Part shown: in pieces, positions 37,507-45,778 of the stretch
How positions within the stretch are numbered: position 1 is the stretch's first letter
How the letters are laid out: each line of letters opens with the position of its first letter
Program-made: the position numbers and the translations under genes
Assembly: GCA_017618055.1 (NCBI GenBank)
Contig: JAFZVB010000005.1
Location: 1-64,000, forward strand
Reading direction: 5' to 3'
From: Clostridia bacterium
GTDB lineage: Bacteria > Bacillota > Clostridia > Christensenellales > CAG-917
DNA: 64,000 bases
The notes under the pieces: generated by a model
Seen by the model: the letters and a program-made list of their open reading frames with translations, nothing else
What the model was told of the DNA's origin: nothing
Database searches by the model: none

Positions 37507-38931
37507 TTAATCCTCCTTAATCCTAGAGATAGCTATTTGGCTCTCTCCCATATCTTTCTTTATCTCTGAAATAGTCTTTCCAGTTTCTCTTGCAAGAATT
37601 TCTATAACTCTTGTGCCACAGAATCCACCTTGGCATCTTCCCATGCCAGCTCTTGTTCTACGCTTAACTGCATCTACTGTTGTTGCTGGAAGTGGCGAAT
37701 GTATTGCTTGAACTATTTCGGCTTCTGTTATTTTTTCACATCTACAAACGATTCTGCCCCATGCCTCGTTTTCTTTAATTAAGGCATTGAGTTCGTCATC
37801 TTTGAGTTCTAACAATTTCTTTTTCTTTGGCAATTGGACTATATCGTCCTTGTATTTTACTTCTTCTTTTTCTTCTAGGAGTTTAATTACATACTTAGCA
37901 ATTGCTGGAGCTGAAGATAATCCAGGAGAACAAATACCAAGTATTTGTATGAAGGATGGTACTACGTCTGAATATTCTACAATGAAATCATGTCCAACTA
38001 TGGTTCTAACACCAGCATAGGTTCTAATTATCTTTCTGAAGTTAGGTTTGTCATAGGTTAATGCAACATTCTTCTTTATCTCTGCAAAGCCATCTAAAGT
38101 GGTTGCAGTATCTCCTTCTGTTGTTGCAACGGATGTTGGTCCGTATATAACATTACCATCTGCAGTTGGAGCAACTAATATTCCTTTTCCTTTTTCTGTT
38201 GGTAATGGGAAGATAACTGTAGAAACAGCTTTTCCTTCTGTACTATCTAATACAAAATAATCTCCACGTCTAAATTCTGTCTCGTAATGGCAAGCACCAG
38301 CAAGATCATTTATTCTTGCAGCACCTGCACCAGCACAGTTGATAACATACTTTGCTTTGTATATGCCGTTTGTAGACCATACAGTCCATTCTCCGTTATT
38401 ATATGCAAGTTTGTTAACATTTGCCTCGAGAACAACTTTAGCGCCGTTTAAAATGGCTCTGTCTGTTGCTGCAATAGTAAGTTTATATGGAGAAACAATA
38501 CCAGCCTCTGGTGCATATAATGAATACTCTATATCTTTAGATATATTTGGTTCAATTTTAAGTGTTTTCTCTCTGTCTAGAATTTCAACTTTAACTCCAT
38601 TCTTAATTCCTTTGTCATAGAGTTCTTGGATTCCTTTTAAACCTTCTTTTGGAGCAACAACTATAGATCCACATTGCTTTGCTGGAACATGTAATTCTTC
38701 TACAAGCTTCCACATTAAAGCATTGCCTTCTACATTAAACTTTGCTTTGTTTGTACCTGGAACGCAGTCATAGCCAGCATGTACAATACCACTATTAGCT
38801 CTAGATGCTCCAGATGCAACATCATTTTCTTTTTCAAGTAGTATAGCATTTAAGTTGGTCTTGGCTAATTCATCTAGGATTAATGTTCCTACAACACCAC
38901 CACCAATAACTATACAATCAACTTTTCCCAT
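37507..38931 (-). CDS. Glycerol-3-phosphate dehydrogenase-like FAD oxidoreductase with BFD domain
   Basis: A 474-aa DAO-superfamily flavoprotein resembling the anaerobic GlpA subunit. The FAD motif CIVIGGGVVGTLILDEL lies at about 5-21 and ANSGIVHAGYD near 46-56. The C-terminal ~80 residues form a BFD-like [2Fe-2S] domain with Cys ligands CRC and GRCQGGFC. It should oxidise sn-glycerol-3-phosphate to DHAP, with electrons leaving through the next two gene products. L-2-hydroxyglutarate-type oxidases share the fold and are an alternative. With gldA-dhaK at the start of the window the organism appears to have two routes from glycerol to DHAP. Confidence 0.85.
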   Translation of the reverse strand: MGKVDCIVIGGGVVGTLILDELAKTNLNAILLEKENDVASGASRANSGIVHAGYDCVPGTNKAKFNVEGNALMWKLVEELHVPAKQCGSIVVAPKEGLKGIQELYDKGIKNGVKVEILDREKTLKIEPNISKDIEYSLYAPEAGIVSPYKLTIAATDRAILNGAKVVLEANVNKLAYNNGEWTVWSTNGIYKAKYVINCAGAGAARINDLAGACHYETEFRRGDYFVLDSTEGKAVSTVIFPLPTEKGKGILVAPTADGNVIYGPTSVATTEGDTATTLDGFAEIKKNVALTYDKPNFRKIIRTYAGVRTIVGHDFIVEYSDVVPSFIQILGICSPGLSSAPAIAKYVIKLLEEKEEVKYKDDIVQLPKKKKLLELKDDELNALIKENEAWGRIVCRCEKITEAEIVQAIHSPLPATTVDAVKRRTRAGMGRCQGGFCGTRVIEILARETGKTISEIKKDMGESQIAISRIKED

Positions 38932-38953
38932 ATCTTATCCTAAGTAAAAATGA

Positions 38954-39538
38954 TTATTTATCTTTCTTTGGGAACTTAATAGGTTCAACATAATCTACTG
39001 GTTTCCCATCTTTGAATCTCTTGTTGTATTCATCGATATTATCTTTGATAATAAGCTCTGCAAATTCTCTGTTCTTTACCTTGAATACAGCTGTAACCTT
39101 TCCTTCCAATTGCTTATATACTCTAAAGAAGTGTGAGAATTCATCCATAATATGTGGAGGAAGTTCAGAGATATCTTTATAAATATTCCATGTTGGATCA
39201 TTAAATGGTATAGCAATAACTTTGTAGTCCATATCTCCACCATCTTGCATTAACATAACGCCAATTGGATAACAACGAACTAGTGCTAAGGATTCTATAG
39301 ATTCAGAACAAAGAACCAAAACATCTAGTGGGTCTTTATCATCTGAATAAGTTCTTGGAATAAATCCGTAGTTTGCTGGATAGTGCGTGGATGTATATAA
39401 AACTCTATCCAAAATAATTAAGCCAGTTTCCTTGTCTAATTCGTATTTGTTTTTGCTGCCTTTTGAGATTTCAATAACTGCTATGAAATCATCCGGTTTT
39501 ACTCTGTCTGGGTTGATATCGTGCCAAATAACACTCAT
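38954..39538 (-). CDS. ppa: Inorganic pyrophosphatase, family I
   Basis: A 194-aa soluble enzyme hydrolysing PPi. Catalytic-site segments are YPANYGFIPRTYSDDKDPLDVLVL (metal-binding Asp residues in DDKDPLD) and MQDGGDMDYKVIAI. Length and order of motifs match family I. Many Clostridia use membrane or family II enzymes, so a family I enzyme is mildly notable. It lies between the glpA-like gene and an M20 peptidase gene. Confidence 0.88.
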   Translation of the reverse strand: MSVIWHDINPDRVKPDDFIAVIEISKGSKNKYELDKETGLIILDRVLYTSTHYPANYGFIPRTYSDDKDPLDVLVLCSESIESLALVRCYPIGVMLMQDGGDMDYKVIAIPFNDPTWNIYKDISELPPHIMDEFSHFFRVYKQLEGKVTAVFKVKNREFAELIIKDNIDEYNKRFKDGKPVDYVEPIKFPKKDK

Positions 39539-39567
39539 TTTTCTATCTCCTAAAAGTTATTACTTTT

Positions 39568-40905
39568 TTATTTATAAATTTGCATAAAGTACTTAAAGAA
39601 CTTAACTCCACCGCAAATGGAATCGATGTCAATACTTTCGTTTGCTGCATGCATTGCTGCTAATTGTTTGAAATCAAAGTAGCAAGGTTCACATCTAAAT
39701 GCATTAGGACAAATTGTTTGCATAACTCTGCAATCTGTACCACCTGTCATTACGTATGGAACTATAGCCATTGGTTTAAAGATTTCTTTCAATGCATCTG
39801 TATATAATTTGAATTGTTCTGTTGTTGTATCTATCTCAGGATTTGCATCTCTTGCAGAAATAACTTCAACTTCACATTCAAACTTTGCTGCTATCTTTGT
39901 AAGTTTTTCAATAACATCTTCCTTCTTATCCCAAGGCATAAGTCTTAAGTTTGCAATAACATATGCCTCCTGTGGCAATACATTAGGTGCAGCTGATCCA
40001 CTAGATTGTGTAAATACCATTGTTGTCTTTAACATAGCATCTACCATATTACTAATCTTTGGTCCTATGCATTTTATTAAAGCCTTAATTAACCATGTTT
40101 GTTTTAAGAGTCCTTTATATGGTTTCTTTGCGCCATCTGCAAGACCTTTAATTGTTAACATCATGGTCTTAGTTACTTTTCTCTTAAATAATTTATGTTT
40201 TGTGCAATATGTTATTAACTTTGCAATTCTTTCAAAAGGATTGTTTTTCTTTGGTGTGCTAGAATGTCCGCCTGCACTTCTTGCTATGAACTTGATATCT
40301 GCATATCCCTTTTCTAAACAACCTAAAAGTGCGATATTCTTTTCTAAGTATTTTTCTGCAACGCTAGCTCTTGCCATAGCGCCACCCTCGTCTATGACGA
40401 GATTTGGTTGAATATTGTGTTCTAAATACCAGTTTTTAGCATTAACAACACCATCTCCAAATTGTTCTTCACTATCTGAATAACTAAGATATATGTCTTG
40501 CTCTGGGACAAATCCTTCTTCCATGAGTTCTTCTGCGGCCCTCATGGTGATATAAACAGAGTTCTTATCATCTCCTGTTCCACGTCCCCAAATCTTTCCG
40601 TCTTCAATAACTCCAGAAAAAGGAGGATATTTCCAATCTCCACCAACTGCAGGAACAACGTCTTGGTGTCCCATTAAAACTAATGGTTTATCTGAAGATT
40701 TACCTTTCCATTTAAGAATAACTACATCCTCTGGAAGTAATGTAAATTCACAATTCTTCCAAACTAGAGGACATAATTCCTTATATTTTTCTCTCATTGC
40801 AGCGAAGTTTTCACTGCCAGATCTTGTTACTGTTGGGAATTTAATAATTTCTGAGAATTGCTTTGCATAAAACATCTCGTCATTCTTAAGGTTGAAATCT
40901 ATCAT
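39568..40905 (-). CDS. M20-family metallopeptidase
   Basis: A 445-aa zinc aminoacylase/dipeptidase-type enzyme. Metal ligands are read from LMGHQDVVPAV (His and the catalytic Asp), WGRGTGDDKNS (bridging Asp) and SYSDSEEQFGD (catalytic Glu and ligand Glu); a later His-rich segment GGHSSTPKKNNPF contributes the dimerisation-domain His. The ArgE/DapE/carboxypeptidase G2 family has many substrates; length and motif spacing suit a cytosolic dipeptidase or aminoacylase. It has no signal peptide. Confidence 0.85.
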   Translation of the reverse strand: MIDFNLKNDEMFYAKQFSEIIKFPTVTRSGSENFAAMREKYKELCPLVWKNCEFTLLPEDVVILKWKGKSSDKPLVLMGHQDVVPAVGGDWKYPPFSGVIEDGKIWGRGTGDDKNSVYITMRAAEELMEEGFVPEQDIYLSYSDSEEQFGDGVVNAKNWYLEHNIQPNLVIDEGGAMARASVAEKYLEKNIALLGCLEKGYADIKFIARSAGGHSSTPKKNNPFERIAKLITYCTKHKLFKRKVTKTMMLTIKGLADGAKKPYKGLLKQTWLIKALIKCIGPKISNMVDAMLKTTMVFTQSSGSAAPNVLPQEAYVIANLRLMPWDKKEDVIEKLTKIAAKFECEVEVISARDANPEIDTTTEQFKLYTDALKEIFKPMAIVPYVMTGGTDCRVMQTICPNAFRCEPCYFDFKQLAAMHAANESIDIDSICGGVKFFKYFMQIYK

Positions 40906-41040
40906 TTTAAAACCTCTATAATGTTAAATACTGATATAAAATATTATCATAATTATATAATTATAGTCAATATTTGCCCCTCTCAAAACAATAAAATATT
41001 CTTGCAAATGCACAAATAATATGCTAGTATAATAACGCTT

Positions 41041-41128
41041 GCCGGCGTGGTGAAATTGGCAGACGCGCTGGACTCAAAATCCTGTGGGCTCAAAACCCGT
41101 GTCGGTTCGAGTCCGACCGCCGGCACCA
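41041..41128 (+). tRNA. tRNA-Leu (anticodon CAA), CCA encoded
   Basis: A class II tRNA. The acceptor GCCGGCG pairs with CGCCGGC and is followed by A and encoded CCA. The anticodon loop CTCAAAA gives CAA after T33. The anticodon stem CTGGA/TCCTG carries one T-T mismatch where the usual 3' side is TCCAG. The T arm is GTCGGTTCGAGTCCGAC. TATAAT lies at about 41030-41035. It reads UUG codons. The accessory locus begins directly downstream. Confidence 0.93.
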
Positions 41129-41131
41129 GCA

Positions 41132-41166
41132 CAAAAAAAATACCCTCATTGCGAGGGTATATTTTA
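41132..41166. terminator. Terminator after tRNA-Leu(CAA), usable from both sides
   Basis: Stem ATACCCTC (41140-41147) with GAGGGTAT (41153-41160). A run of A lies on the left and ATTTT on the right, so it can end the tRNA transcript and the convergent WYL gene (stop at 41180). Confidence 0.75.
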
Positions 41167-41179
41167 ATATTTCTGACGT

Positions 41180-42166
41180 TTATTTGTTTTTATACTTTTC
41201 ATATTGTTGAAAAATTATTTTAGATACTTCATCTTTTAACCATTCTGGTTCTAAAACTTCGCAATCTGTTCCAAATCCTAAAACAAACTTAATGGTATTA
41301 TAACGATAATGCATGTCGCATTCTAATATTGTTGTATCTTTGTCTATAGGTGTAACAATTTGATTCTGTCCATAAATATATTCCTTAATATACATAGCAG
41401 GTCTTCCTGTGAATTTAAGCTTGATATGCACCCATTCTCCTGCTATTTTTTCATCATTTGAAGATGTCCAATCTGTGCCACCCTTTAAACCTTCTTCATC
41501 AATGTATTCCCTTTCATTATAATAAATTGGTATACGAAATTTATCATTCTGTATTTCTAAACTTTCTATTCTATTTAATTTAAAATACAACACCTTTTGC
41601 ATAGTTTCACAAAATGCCAATACAAACCATGCATTATTATAAATAAATAATTTATAAGGACGAATAATCCTTTCACGAACAACGTTGTCATTTGATAAAA
41701 AGGCTATCTTCAATTTCGTCCTAGAATTAATACAATCCTCTATTATTTGATACCTTTTATTTATCTCATCAACAGGCATAGATAGTGTTACACCTGGTAT
41801 AATAAAAGTTGGTTGAGGAGGAGGCAATTCTTCAATTGAGGAAAGTACTTTTGAAATTGAGGTTTGATAGAGTTTTGTATCTATCAAACTTCCTCTAGCT
41901 ACTAAATGATCTACACTTATTTGTAGTATTTTCTTTTCCTCGTCTGTTAATTTCAGACTAGGCATTGTTCCCGAACGATCTAGTTTATACCCACCATATT
42001 TGCCAGGAATACTAATTATATAATAGCCTGCTTCTTCAAGTTCTTTTTTATATTCAATAACATTTCGTGGGTATGTTTCTAAAAGGTCTGCCAATTCTGA
42101 AATCTTATACACGCGACCAGATTTTAAAATCTGAAGCATTAGAATACACATCGCAGCTTTTCCCAT
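41180..42166 (-). CDS. WYL-domain transcriptional regulator
   Basis: A 328-aa DeoR/YafY-type regulator. The ATG at 42166 is chosen because GGAG lies 8 nt upstream; a TTG two codons earlier is less likely. The N-terminal helix-turn-helix (about 5-60, ILKSGRVYKISELADLLETY) is followed by a helical linker. The WYL ligand-binding domain lies at about 150-225, with the region RPYKLFIYNNAWFVLAF carrying the family's Trp, and a WCX extension follows. WYL regulators are often found with defence and stress loci, where they bind nucleic acid or nucleotide ligands. It is last in the kinase gene cluster but has a possible TATAAT of its own at 42198-42203. It may control the locus upstream of it. Confidence 0.85.
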   Translation of the reverse strand: MGKAAMCILMLQILKSGRVYKISELADLLETYPRNVIEYKKELEEAGYYIISIPGKYGGYKLDRSGTMPSLKLTDEEKKILQISVDHLVARGSLIDTKLYQTSISKVLSSIEELPPPQPTFIIPGVTLSMPVDEINKRYQIIEDCINSRTKLKIAFLSNDNVVRERIIRPYKLFIYNNAWFVLAFCETMQKVLYFKLNRIESLEIQNDKFRIPIYYNEREYIDEEGLKGGTDWTSSNDEKIAGEWVHIKLKFTGRPAMYIKEYIYGQNQIVTPIDKDTTILECDMHYRYNTIKFVLGFGTDCEVLEPEWLKDEVSKIIFQQYEKYKNK

Positions 42167-42240
42167 AAACAATTCTCCATAATAATCATTTTAAATTATT
42201 ATAGCAATTAATCATTTATTTTTCTATATATCTAAAATAA

Positions 42241-42381
42241 CTATTTTCTCTTGATGCCTGTATCGCTTCTCTTAGCGTGCCACTGTCCATTCAAGTTTCT
42301 GGAACGATTCATTCCAGCTGTAGGACCAGTCTTCACTACAGGACCATGAGTATATCTAGGTGAAATTCCAAATATTCTCAT
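42241..42381 (-). CDS. 46-aa basic protein of the kinase/proteasome-like locus
   Basis: A short gene from ATG (42381) to TAG (42241). It has an excellent AAGGAGG (42389-42395) 7 nt upstream that overlaps the stop codon of the HEPN-like gene, so translation is coupled. The product starts MRIFGISPRYTHGPVVK and is rich in Arg, Lys, Gly and Thr with almost no acidic residues. There is no signal peptide, no transmembrane helix and no family I recognise. The strong ribosome site and operon position make it a credible real gene. It could bind nucleic acid or act as a substrate or tag for the neighbouring proteins (speculation). Confidence 0.65.
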   Translation of the reverse strand: MRIFGISPRYTHGPVVKTGPTAGMNRSRNLNGQWHAKRSDTGIKRK

Positions 42382-42393
42382 ACTCTTACCTCC

Positions 42394-42882
42394 TTATTTA
42401 TTTTTTGGTTTTTTAGATGGGATAGAATACATCTTTCTCATGTAATCTCCCCAAGGATCGTATACGGGTTTACCAGATGGAGTAGGCATCCCATACTTAT
42501 AATGCATATAGTCGTTCCAATCAAAATTATTAATTGATGGTGTGTTATTAGTTATTGGTGTTGGTTTTGCTTGATGTGGGACACGCTGTCTTACTCCCTG
42601 TCTCTTCTTTGGTGTAAAATAACTACTTGTTGCCCTCATTATTTCAAGGTACCTTTGAACTTTTTGTACATCAATTGGAGTAATTTGAATTACACCTGCT
42701 AGGCCATGGCAAACATCATCTCTCTTAGTTATCAATGCCTTTAGTTCATCCCTTTCATTTATAGTAAGAACACCTCTATTAAAAGCTTGATCTGCCCATT
42801 CTTTACCACATCTCCTAATAATACTTTGAGCAAGATTATTAATACGATTTACTATATTAACAAAATCATTCTGTTCGTTCAT
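42394..42882 (-). CDS. HEPN-like small protein
   Basis: 162 aa. Residues 1 to about 85 are helical and contain R54-D-D-V-C-H59, fitting the R-x4-6-H motif of HEPN RNases, set in the usual context (helix, ITKRDDVCHG, helix). The C-terminal half is Pro/Asn/Lys-rich and looks disordered, ending with YMRKMYSIPSKKPKNK. HEPN proteins are commonly RNA-cleaving toxins or effectors in defence and stress systems. Here the assignment rests on one motif and the helical pattern, so a non-catalytic helical domain remains possible. AAGGAG precedes the ATG. It lies 17 nt downstream of the membrane protein gene. Confidence 0.6.
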   Translation of the reverse strand: MNEQNDFVNIVNRINNLAQSIIRRCGKEWADQAFNRGVLTINERDELKALITKRDDVCHGLAGVIQITPIDVQKVQRYLEIMRATSSYFTPKKRQGVRQRVPHQAKPTPITNNTPSINNFDWNDYMHYKYGMPTPSGKPVYDPWGDYMRKMYSIPSKKPKNK

Positions 42883-42899
42883 AAGCTTCTCCTTTTTTG

Positions 42900-44231
42900 T
42901 TATACAAAAACAAATTTATCAATAAAACAATAAATTATTAACAATACTATATTTACTATTGTTGCGCCAAATCCAACCGCTGTTGGCATATCCATATCAT
43001 CTAAGTAGGAAGAACTTATTGCCATTCCTACAATAGATGCAGGAGCTAACCAGTAGCATATAATTCTATAATCATTCTTAAGTGTAAATGCCAAAATATA
43101 GTTTAGTATCATGACTACTATTAAAATAATCGTTGTAGTTGTAGATGACTCAAGTGTAAACAAGTCATCCATTTGGTAACATATAAATAATGTACATATT
43201 GCTATAACTACAATTAAGCAAAAACTGATAACACATTGTTCACCAACATAAGATAAGTTAGTTGGTGCGAATATACCATTAACATACAATGCAAAGAATA
43301 TTAGAAGTATTATATTGCATATAAAAGTTATAATTGTAACAGCAATATATGTATCAACACACTCATACATTCCATAGAAGAAAAATGCTACTAAAGCAAC
43401 AAATATATATGAAAACATCCAATAACAAATTGTGCTATATTTGTCTTTCAATATAAATGCTAGTGTGAAATTGAGCATTGCAATAACTGCAACATCAATA
43501 GGATATGATTCTCCTTCATCATCTGCGTTATAGCATAATGCAAATATTCCACCAAGTAATATAAGTCCACCAATGCTACCAATAATATGTTGCCATTGAT
43601 ACCATTGTATACGCTTTCCAAATACTGCTAGAAGAACAACTGCTACAATTACTACTGCGATTCCAATAATCCATGGCATTATAGTGAACGAATCTACACT
43701 ACTTGTACTTGGACTACTAGAAGTCTGTGTTGTTTGAGTTACAGTTGTTGTATTATTTGTAGGTGCACTTGCCTGTGCAGGTGCTTGTTGTGCTACTGGA
43801 TTTGTAGGCGCACTAGCCTTTTCATGCGTTTGCTGTACTACCGGCTTTGGTGTTGCTTTCTTATGCTCTGGTGGTTTCTTAACTTGTTGTGGTTTAGCTT
43901 TGACTTTATTCCCCGGATAATAACATCTGCCTTCACATTGAATTATCTCTAATACAATATTAACTAAGGACATGTACTTCTTATAGTCAACTTTGTCTGA
44001 TACTTTTTCATATTGGCTTACTATTATGGATGTATCGTTATCATTTTCAATAATAGTCTTAAAGAATGAAACTTCCTTATCCATATTAAAGAATAAACTA
44101 GCTTTCTTCTTTTCAACAAAACTGTTGCCTATTAAATCTGAGACACACCCAAATAGTACCAAAGGATCATATAGTTTGTTCATAGTTCTCTTAGATCTAT
44201 AAACTTTAGCCAATGCTTCCTTAAATTCCAT
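42900..44231 (-). CDS. Polytopic membrane protein with cytoplasmic N-terminal domain
   Basis: 443 aa. An N-terminal soluble domain (about 1-108) contains three Cys near its end. A Pro/Thr/Ala/Gln-rich linker (about 110-180) follows, then about nine transmembrane helices (180-443). The membrane part carries an internal duplication: MLNFTLAFILKDKYSTICYW near 250-270 recurs as ILNYILAFTLKNDYRIICYW near 370-390, each followed by further helices. No channel or transporter signature is recognised. AGGAG precedes the ATG. It lies 9 nt after the PP2C gene. It is the only membrane component of the locus, so it may anchor it or be its effector or sensor (inference). Confidence 0.7.
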   Translation of the reverse strand: MEFKEALAKVYRSKRTMNKLYDPLVLFGCVSDLIGNSFVEKKKASLFFNMDKEVSFFKTIIENDNDTSIIVSQYEKVSDKVDYKKYMSLVNIVLEIIQCEGRCYYPGNKVKAKPQQVKKPPEHKKATPKPVVQQTHEKASAPTNPVAQQAPAQASAPTNNTTTVTQTTQTSSSPSTSSVDSFTIMPWIIGIAVVIVAVVLLAVFGKRIQWYQWQHIIGSIGGLILLGGIFALCYNADDEGESYPIDVAVIAMLNFTLAFILKDKYSTICYWMFSYIFVALVAFFFYGMYECVDTYIAVTIITFICNIILLIFFALYVNGIFAPTNLSYVGEQCVISFCLIVVIAICTLFICYQMDDLFTLESSTTTTIILIVVMILNYILAFTLKNDYRIICYWLAPASIVGMAISSSYLDDMDMPTAVGFGATIVNIVLLIIYCFIDKFVFV

Positions 44232-44240
44232 CAGACACTC

Positions 44241-45041
44241 CTATTTATCAATAGATAATATCCCCAAAGAAACATCATCACCGATGCCTAATGTTAACCC
44301 AAGATCCGTTATAAACTGATCTATCTTCTCTCGGTTACCTTCCTTGAATAATTTGAGTACAGGGAAAATAAAACTCTTAGAAAAGTTATCTAGGTTCTGA
44401 TATGGGTTCACAACACCATCTGTGCAAAGGAAGATTGTACTAAAGTCACTTAAATCATAGATTTCCGCATTCAAATGTTTAAACGCATCTTCCTGGCACA
44501 TCGAATAAGTGATATTAGCAACGGTTTCTTCGTCATCTTCAAATAAGATTGGTGTTACATTGCCTCTCTTGATGCCGAACAATCCACCATCTCCTAAAGA
44601 GACACATAAGATTCTATTCCCTAATACCATTACGGCATTTAGTGTTGTACCATATGCTATTGTTGGATTAACTTTTAATCTAAATTGCTTGTCTTCATTG
44701 AGATGTGCAACTTCCTTAATTGATATAGGATGCTTGGATAAATCCTGTTCAACGAGCTTATTCCATTCGCACATAATCTCCAGTTTGATTCTATTGATGA
44801 AATCAGCCTTTTCCACTCTATACAACAATAGGTGGTGCTTCTCTTTCAATACATTCATAACTGCATCACAAGCAAACTTGCTTCCTCTGTCGCTTCTAAC
44901 ATAGATCTCCCCACCATGCCCATCGCAAACAGCCATTATGGTCCTTTGCTCATCATGGTACACTTCGGAGAAATCTTGGCATACAATATCGTTCTTAACA
45001 TGAGAGCGTCCTATTGCTGTCTTAACAAAATAATCAATCAT
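44241..45041 (-). CDS. PP2C-type Ser/Thr protein phosphatase
   Basis: A 266-aa PPM/PP2C phosphatase. Metal-coordinating residues are present: D40 in VCDGHGG (38-44), D151 in SLGDGG, D208 in CTDGVV and D255/D256 in GIGDDVSLG. It therefore looks active. It has no transmembrane segment and belongs to the stand-alone cytoplasmic type. It lies 1 nt from the second vWA gene and 9 nt before the membrane protein gene. Kinase, vWA and PP2C together form the TerY-P triad described in comparative work on Ter stress systems. The likely job is to reverse phosphorylation by the adjacent kinase. Confidence 0.9.
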   Translation of the reverse strand: MIDYFVKTAIGRSHVKNDIVCQDFSEVYHDEQRTIMAVCDGHGGEIYVRSDRGSKFACDAVMNVLKEKHHLLLYRVEKADFINRIKLEIMCEWNKLVEQDLSKHPISIKEVAHLNEDKQFRLKVNPTIAYGTTLNAVMVLGNRILCVSLGDGGLFGIKRGNVTPILFEDDEETVANITYSMCQEDAFKHLNAEIYDLSDFSTIFLCTDGVVNPYQNLDNFSKSFIFPVLKLFKEGNREKIDQFITDLGLTLGIGDDVSLGILSIDK

Positions 45042-45042
45042 A

Positions 45043-45777
45043 TTACCACTCCCAATTATCTACATCATTTAATGATTCTTGTATTTGCATCTTTACATCA
45101 GCATGTACAGATTTAACGCTTTCCTTCTTAGCTCTTATTGCTGTATTTGTAGATTGCACTTTAGAAGTTGTTAAGATTATAATCTTAATGATCTTCTCTA
45201 ATAGATTAGGATTATAACAAGTGATTACATCACCATTAGATCCTACGAAATCTTTTAATACATCAATTGTTCTCTTGTCGTCCAATTCGATAGCTATTCC
45301 ATATCTAATAGCCACATTGAACCAAGGAAGTTGTCTAAGAGCATTCATTTCATCCGTCAAAGGCCATCTACCTGGATGCCCATCTGTGAGCAAAAGGATT
45401 ATTGGTGCGACACCACCGAAGTCTGGCATTATTCCGCCTTTCTTCTCCTTCTGCAACAAATCCTTAAGCTCAACGTATGCTAGATGTAAATTGGTTTGCC
45501 CACCAGCTTTAATTGGCTGGAAATCTAGGTCTTCAACGTTCTTCATTCTATCATTGTTGTACAGATGTGCTTCTGTAGAAAATGTGATGATTGTAACATA
45601 GAAATCAACATTGGCATTTTCATTTTGCATATCTATCAATTTATTCTTGATATCAGAAATAGCGTTGTTGACCTGTTGTATCCTATTGCCACCCATACTT
45701 TTGGATGTGTCCACAATTAGGATGACATTAAGACGTTGTTTGGCAATTCTATCTGTGTTCATTTTATCAGTATTCAT
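45043..45777 (-). CDS. vWA-domain protein 2 (TerY-like)
   Basis: A 244-aa von Willebrand factor A domain protein. The ATG at 45777 is chosen because GGAG lies 7 nt upstream and the N-terminus then aligns with the first vWA protein; an upstream start would run through the preceding gene. The MIDAS metal site is complete: DTSKS (23-27), the Thr of GGQTNLHLAY and the Asp of LLTDGHPG. It has no signal or membrane segment. It is a paralogue of the preceding vWA protein (same length, both ending in an acidic tail with terminal Trp). TerY-like vWA proteins are thought to scaffold or present phosphorylated partners. Confidence 0.88.
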   Translation of the reverse strand: MNTDKMNTDRIAKQRLNVILIVDTSKSMGGNRIQQVNNAISDIKNKLIDMQNENANVDFYVTIITFSTEAHLYNNDRMKNVEDLDFQPIKAGGQTNLHLAYVELKDLLQKEKKGGIMPDFGGVAPIILLLTDGHPGRWPLTDEMNALRQLPWFNVAIRYGIAIELDDKRTIDVLKDFVGSNGDVITCYNPNLLEKIIKIIILTTSKVQSTNTAIRAKKESVKSVHADVKMQIQESLNDVDNWEW

Positions 45778-45778
45778 A

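Noticed and set aside
39809..40411. 200-codon plus-strand frame
   Set aside because: Antisense to the M20 peptidase with complete metal motifs; composition is that of a complement frame.
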